Source of the DNA: Schizochytrium sp. CCTCC M209059
Lineage: Eukaryota > Sar > Bigyra > Thraustochytrida > Thraustochytriidae
Assembly: GCA_000818945.1 (NCBI GenBank)
Contig: KN805386.1
Span: 47,825-80,828 of the forward strand
Direction: 5' to 3'
DNA length: 33,004 bases
A program made the translations under genes and the position numbers. The notes below the pieces were generated by a model that did no database searches, was not told where the DNA came from, and saw nothing but the letters and a program-made list of their open reading frames with translations. The first letter of the stretch is position 1. Each line of letters begins with the position of its first letter. Shown in pieces: positions 28,850 to 33,004 of the stretch.

Positions 28850-29761
28850 CTTTTTGGACTTTTTTATTCCCTCCCCTACCCTCCCCGTGGCAGACAGGAA
28901 CGCCCCTTTTCTTTATCAAGAGATGGTTCGAAGGGCAGAAATCTCCGACCCCTTCTCTCTCGGACGTGATTGCGGTCTGCTTGGCTCTGCGCTCAACTCT
29001 GCCCTTCTTTACTCTTTGAAAGAAGAAAGGCACGCTAGAGTGTATACATTGGACGCGCGTGAGCGAGGGAGATTATCTTCCAAGCACGCGAAAGGCGAGT
29101 GTTCTGAATCGAAGTCGGGCGGGGCCGCTTGACTTGAGCCGTCGAAGACTACACTGTAAGGGAGCGGACGAAAAGGAGCATTTCCATTCTTCTGCAAGCA
29201 TGCTGCAAGCACGCAGTGCGCTTTTGGGCTGCTTACAGCAGCAGCAATCCCCAATGCAAGAAATCGAAGTCGCGCTCGTGGCGTATATGTCTGCTCCTCG
29301 ATGCTGTGCGTTGTCGAGCATGTGCAAAAAAGTGAGCGAGGGAAGGTATTCTTCCAGACACGAGTGAAAGCGAACGTGAATGGAAGGAAGCTCGCACCCT
29401 TGGCCTGGGCATGGATGCCAAAATCACCGCGGCCACCTCTAGCTGCCACTGATGTGGCTGGATGCCGCTTCTGAGCTGTGCACTTTGGAGACGCAACTTG
29501 AAGGTACTGCAGCCGCGTGCTCTTCGGTATCAACCGACACAAAGGCATACCAGCGTGTATCCAGCTGGAACGGAAAATGCGTACCGCAAGCGATACGATA
29601 GCAAAGGAACGCATTGCCGTCCAAGTGCTGGGCGAAAAGTATGTGGCCAACCGTGAAGACACTCTTCAAGTTTTGTTGTGTTGACCGTCACACGGAAAGC
29701 TGGATAGGCCTATTGGTTATACCACCGCAAAAAAAAAGAAGAAAAAAATCAAAAAAAGAAT
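28850..29761. other. spacer upstream of the GPI-type LRR gene
   Basis: Promoter side of the LRR gene and 3' flank of the tRNA gene. Open frames here overlap on both strands and show no domain. A TAGGCCTA octamer lies at 29705-29712 and A-runs at 29729-29757. Confidence 0.5.
29751..29757 (-). terminator. RNA polymerase III T-run terminator of tRNA-Phe
   Basis: Seven T on the minus strand, a few bases past the tRNA 3' end, followed by a second T7 run (29742-29748 region) as backup. Confidence 0.8.
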
Positions 29762-29785
29762 TGCGGTTTCCGCGGATCGAACGCA

Positions 29786-29818
<33 letters not shown>

Positions 29819-29834
29819 CCTGAGCTAAAACCGC
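29762..29834 (-). tRNA. tRNA-Phe (anticodon GAA)
   Basis: A 73-nt cloverleaf on the minus strand. The acceptor stem pairs GCGGTTT with AAACCGC and the discriminator is A. The D-arm is TAGCTCAGGTGGGAGAGC, the anticodon arm has loop CTGAAGA with GAA, and the T-arm holds GTTCGATCC. No CCA is encoded and no intron is present. The D-arm and GTTCGATCC match pol III A and B boxes. A T-run terminator follows directly. Confidence 0.97.
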
Positions 29835-30049
29835 GCCCTCGGGGTTATTCCCGAACCGTTAGAGCAGTATGGAGGCCAAGACTTATAATAAAAGCAGGAA
29901 TGCTTCGCTGAGACGATCGACCCGTCCTGGCTTTTCTGGATTAAATCGCTTGCTCGCTTGCTTGCTCGCTTGCACCAACCACTGGCAACTGGAGTCTGTC
30001 TGCAATGATACGTTGTGAATGATAATAAAATTATAATGACTAGCCAGGC

Positions 30050-31498
30050 CTACACAATAGAGAGGTCCACGCGCGACGTTGTGGTTTCATTGCCATCACG
30101 GTCACGACGTGTGTCGGTGGGAACGGTCGTTGCTGCGGCTTGCGACGCCGATGCCGATGCCGATAATGGTGGTGGTGGTGGTGATGGTGGTGGTGCTGAA
30201 GATGTCGCTGACGACGACGACTGCTGCGAGTGCAAATCATTTGAACGTGACGGGTCGTCCGCTGCACCTGCGGCCGGGTCAGTAGGGTATGAGGAATCAC
30301 CTTCAGTATCAGGAATTCGTATAGAAACCTGGGCTGGCGCCCCGACCGAATCACCCAGCCTTGGATGATCCATCCTTGGCTCCGACCTAGTACTGTTGTC
30401 TGTTTCCGCAACATTATCACCGTCATCAGCAGCAGTAGCGTCAGCGTCAGCATTCTCAACGCGACCCGAACGCCGGCGGTTGGTGGAAGATTGGGAAGAG
30501 TCCTCGTAAAAGCGAATGAGCGGGATCTCTTGCATGCACATCGGGCAATGCAATGAGCGCTCCAGCCATGCATCAATACAGTGTACGTGAAAGTAGTGCT
30601 TGCAAGGCAGCATCTTGACGGTAGTGCCATCCTCAACGTTATCCTGACAAATTACACAAAGGTTATCCTCATCATTGGAACCGGCAGAGGCTGGCGCGCA
30701 AGAATCGCCCGAATCGTCGACACAGACATTGAGAGGCGCCGCACCCCTCACAGCAGGGGGCGCGTTGCCCGCCATGGGAAAATCCTCCGGCTGTGAGCCC
30801 TTCACGTACTTGCGAAGAGGAATGCTTGCAATGGTCATTTTAATGTTGAGACCTTCGGTCAGAGAAGCAGCATGGTCGTTTGCCGTTCCCATGGTCGTTT
30901 GCTGGCGCTGTATAAATTCCAGACTGTAAGCGTTGTTTGCAAAAAGGTGTGGGCGGGATCCCTGCATGTTAACAACGAGATGTTTGCGCACAAGTTCGCG
31001 ACCAGACAAAGCGCCAACGACTTGAATAATGGCCAAAAACGTTTCGAGCCCGATGGCCGTGATAATGACAGGAATCACTTGCTCGGGCGTATACGAGTTG
31101 CCCTGAATAGTCTCGCCTTTCTTGACGTCGAAGATCATCTTGGTTTGCACCATGACGTTGGCCCCGTAAAGGCAGATGGATGCGACGCAGCAGACATAAA
31201 AGCACGAGAGCGTGTCTCTGTTCTCGCGAGAGGCGCCTACAAGGCCACAATAGGCGACTCCGAGCGAGAAAGGGACGGTGAACGACGAGTCCGAGACGTC
31301 CCAGATCGTGACAGTGAGGACGAACCGCGCACAGTACGTGAGCAGCATGAGGGCACAGAGAAATTTGATTCTGCGTCGCAATTGGTTCCGTCGCCCGCTG
31401 CGCACATTTTCCACCCGGCGGAAAGGCTCCTCATCTCGCTCGAGACGGTCAAACGTCGAGCTCTGCCGCAAGCTCGGCTCCAGGTGCACGAGCGACAT
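30050..31498 (-). CDS. multi-span membrane RING-H2 E3 ubiquitin ligase
   Basis: A 482-residue single-exon protein. After a basic N-terminus (RRNQLRRRIK) come about four hydrophobic segments near 45-66, 73-90, 98-117 and 141-164, then a cytosolic region with a RING-H2 finger at 281-321. All zinc ligands are present: C281, C284, C299, H301, H304, C307, C318, C321 (CVICQ, PCKHYFHVHCIDAWL, CPMC). The Pro typical after the last pair is replaced by Met-Gln (CMQEIP), but Trp311 and Ile283, which usually contact the E2, are kept. The last 150 residues are disordered, Asp/Ser-rich, with a Pro run from a GGT microsatellite. The layout is that of plant and protist membrane-bound RING-H2 ligases; the substrate is unknown. 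Confidence 0.88.
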   Translation of the reverse strand: MSLVHLEPSLRQSSTFDRLERDEEPFRRVENVRSGRRNQLRRRIKFLCALMLLTYCARFVLTVTIWDVSDSSFTVPFSLGVAYCGLVGASRENRDTLSCFYVCCVASICLYGANVMVQTKMIFDVKKGETIQGNSYTPEQVIPVIITAIGLETFLAIIQVVGALSGRELVRKHLVVNMQGSRPHLFANNAYSLEFIQRQQTTMGTANDHAASLTEGLNIKMTIASIPLRKYVKGSQPEDFPMAGNAPPAVRGAAPLNVCVDDSGDSCAPASAGSNDEDNLCVICQDNVEDGTTVKMLPCKHYFHVHCIDAWLERSLHCPMCMQEIPLIRFYEDSSQSSTNRRRSGRVENADADATAADDGDNVAETDNSTRSEPRMDHPRLGDSVGAPAQVSIRIPDTEGDSSYPTDPAAGAADDPSRSNDLHSQQSSSSATSSAPPPSPPPPPLSASASASQAAATTVPTDTRRDRDGNETTTSRVDLSIV

Positions 31499-33004
31499 CC
31501 TGCGCGCCGCAAGCGATCCACGCTACGAGACTCAAGACAAGACGCCACCGAGGATGGCGGATTGCGACGCGCCGCTCCACGCGAGCGGCTCCGTAGGCAC
31601 GCGGGCGCGCGGCCAGCAGCGCGCGGCCGCGCGAGGTCGTCGGCGCCGGCGCCGCTCGAGAATTCTGGACTCGCCAGGCCCGAGTCCGGCGTCTGCCGCC
31701 GGGCTCTGGCGCGGCGCAGCGCCGAGGCCGCGGGCGTCGCGTCGGGTACCGCGGGTGGCTGGCTGGCTGGCCGGCCGGCCGGCCGTAGCAGAGCGGGCAG
31801 GCGGTCGCGCGCGGCGAGCCTGGCCGGGCGCCGGAGAGAGCGACGGCGCGAGAGAGAACTGCGCGGTCTTGGAGGTAATACTTATTTTCTACGTCGAGAC
31901 GAGGAAAGCGCCACGGCGTTGGGTCTCTTTCGGGGAAGGCGGCTTGGATAGGCCTGATGCTGGACATGCATGTGGATAGATGGGATGCAGATGCACGATG
32001 CAGAGGCAGAGGCACGATGTTGGCGAGCAAGTTTGTTTGTGACTGTGCATGCAACTGCGTGTGTGCGGCGAAAAGGCTTTGATGACTGAATGAGTGTGAG
32101 AGGTTGCGCTGGGCTGGGTGGAGTTGCCGATATTTGAGGTGATGTGATGTGCTAAGCATTGATGGAGAAGAAATGGTGTAGGCCTAAGAGTGAGGCATCG
32201 AGGGTGGATACGCAGACCAAGAATGGGTCGGGTCTTCACTACTGAGCTTTGATCTTCCGATGGGTAAAGAATGATCACATGCTGGTCATTTCACTTCACG
32301 ACGCGTGCAGGACCAAGCCCGCAACCTCATCTTAACGTGTCTTTCCTCTCGCAGAACCAGAGCTTGTTGCATGCTATACTTGCAAAGCAGGCCCGAGCAC
32401 TTGCGGTGGCATTGACGTGCGAAATCTATAAAACGATTGACGGTGACGTAGCGTGAGCGAGCGCAAGTTTCCCAAGAAATGGAACGTGGTGATCTCAAAC
32501 CGAACGGGAAAATTCTCTCAAAGCAGACCGGGTCTACTTCGCCGGCCTTCAAGGCCACATCGCGACTTTTTTACACGTCCTCGCCTCGCCTGTCCCATGG
32601 CCTTCTTTAAATGTATACGTCTCTCTCTTTCCTCGCTCTTTCTCTCCCCCTAGCCCGACCGCGCCGGCGAAGATTGATCGAGAGGGAGTTCTTTCAGGGA
32701 CAGACCCTCGCGAGGTCCGAGGGGAAAAAACTGGCAGGACCGAAACTTCATAGTGGCGACGGTTTATCCACTTGCGGCGGGCACTTGTGGCGCGGTTATT
32801 CGACTTGTGCAACGCACGCGCAAGTGGAACAAAAGCGAAATTGAGCGAAGGAGCGGCGGCAAAAAAAGGGGCAAATCAAACAAAGCAAGCCTTACGCAAG
32901 CTCGCGCGCCTGTTGCACGCCCGCGCGCCTGTTGCACGCTCGCGCGCGCGGCTCTCGCTCCCCACCTGCGGCCCACGCAGCCACAGTCTCCCCTTCCCTC
33001 CCTC
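31499..33004. other. spacer at the right edge, no supported gene
   Basis: Immediately upstream of the RING gene the DNA is very GC-rich, with GGCC/GGCT repeats (about 31755-31785). Further right are GATGCA-type repeats (31975-32015), a TAGGCCTA octamer (32179-32186), a TATAAAA at about 32426 and a 19-bp tandem duplication (32903-32940). No open frame has a recognisable domain. A promoter for a plus-strand gene beyond the edge is possible. Confidence 0.45.
32903..32940. repeat. 19-bp tandem duplication
   Basis: Two adjacent copies of CGCGCGCCTGTTGCACGC plus one variable base. Confidence 0.85.

Noticed and set aside
31449..32159. Minus-strand open frame upstream of the RING gene (236 codons)
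   Set aside because: Very GC-rich, overlaps the RING gene start in another frame, and its Arg/Ala/Pro composition is as expected from base content.
32400..32456. TATAAAA and a short open frame near 32271-32456
   Set aside because: No gene with a recognisable product follows within the window, so a promoter cannot be supported.
1..33004. CRISPR arrays, rRNA genes or intact transposons
   Set aside because: No regularly spaced repeats with unique spacers, no rRNA-like sequence, and no transposase or reverse transcriptase frame were seen; the direct repeats are microsatellites.

Overview
This window is nuclear DNA of a unicellular eukaryote. It carries ORC4, ARL2, TBC1D31 and a RING-H2 ligase, short spliceosomal introns, a tRNA gene without an encoded CCA, and GC-rich spacers full of tri- and tetranucleotide repeats. 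The mix of flagellum/centriole-type genes (TBC1D31, ARL2), a MEKHLA-domain protein and a secreted catalase-like protein would fit a thraustochytrid-like stramenopile. That placement is inference; nothing here fixes the species.

Layout. 1-1331: repeat-rich DNA without a gene I can support. 1332-3017 (-): secreted catalase-like protein. 3018-7700: a 4.7 kb gene-poor stretch that contains a perfect 30-bp-arm hairpin at 4652-4720. 7946-8590 (+): small calycin/FABP-like protein with a Gln/His-rich tail. 8894-12373 (-): TBC1D31. 12500-13359 (-): decayed DNA topoisomerase II fragment in a locally AT-richer patch. 13360-15827: spacer. 15828-17776 (+): nine-exon ribonuclease-inhibitor-type LRR gene. 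18118-19236 (-): FabG-like SDR reductase, divergent from ORC4 at 19614-22997 (+). 23297-23851 (-): MEKHLA-domain protein, divergent from ARL2 at 24389-24949 (+). 25377-28849 (-): 22-exon extracellular LRR protein with signal peptide and probable GPI tail. 29762-29834 (-): tRNA-Phe(GAA). 30050-31498 (-): four-span RING-H2 protein. 31499-33004: spacer.

The most striking feature is gene architecture. Seven protein genes are single-exon, while all 29 introns I can place lie in two LRR genes. There the introns are all phase 2 and cut the gene exactly at LRR unit borders: seven 84-nt exons in one gene and twenty 66-75-nt exons (mostly 69) in the other. GTACGT is the commonest 5' splice site (16 of 29). 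Because each repeat exon is symmetric, any of them could be skipped, lost or duplicated without changing frame, so the extracellular LRR gene looks built to vary its repeat number. One 3' splice site in it reads CAA instead of CAG.

The other genes serve separate cell functions (replication origin binding, tubulin/cilium-related trafficking, ubiquitination, fatty-acid type reduction) and I see no operon-like or pathway cluster. The divergent pairs SDR/ORC4 and MEKHLA/ARL2 share short promoter regions.
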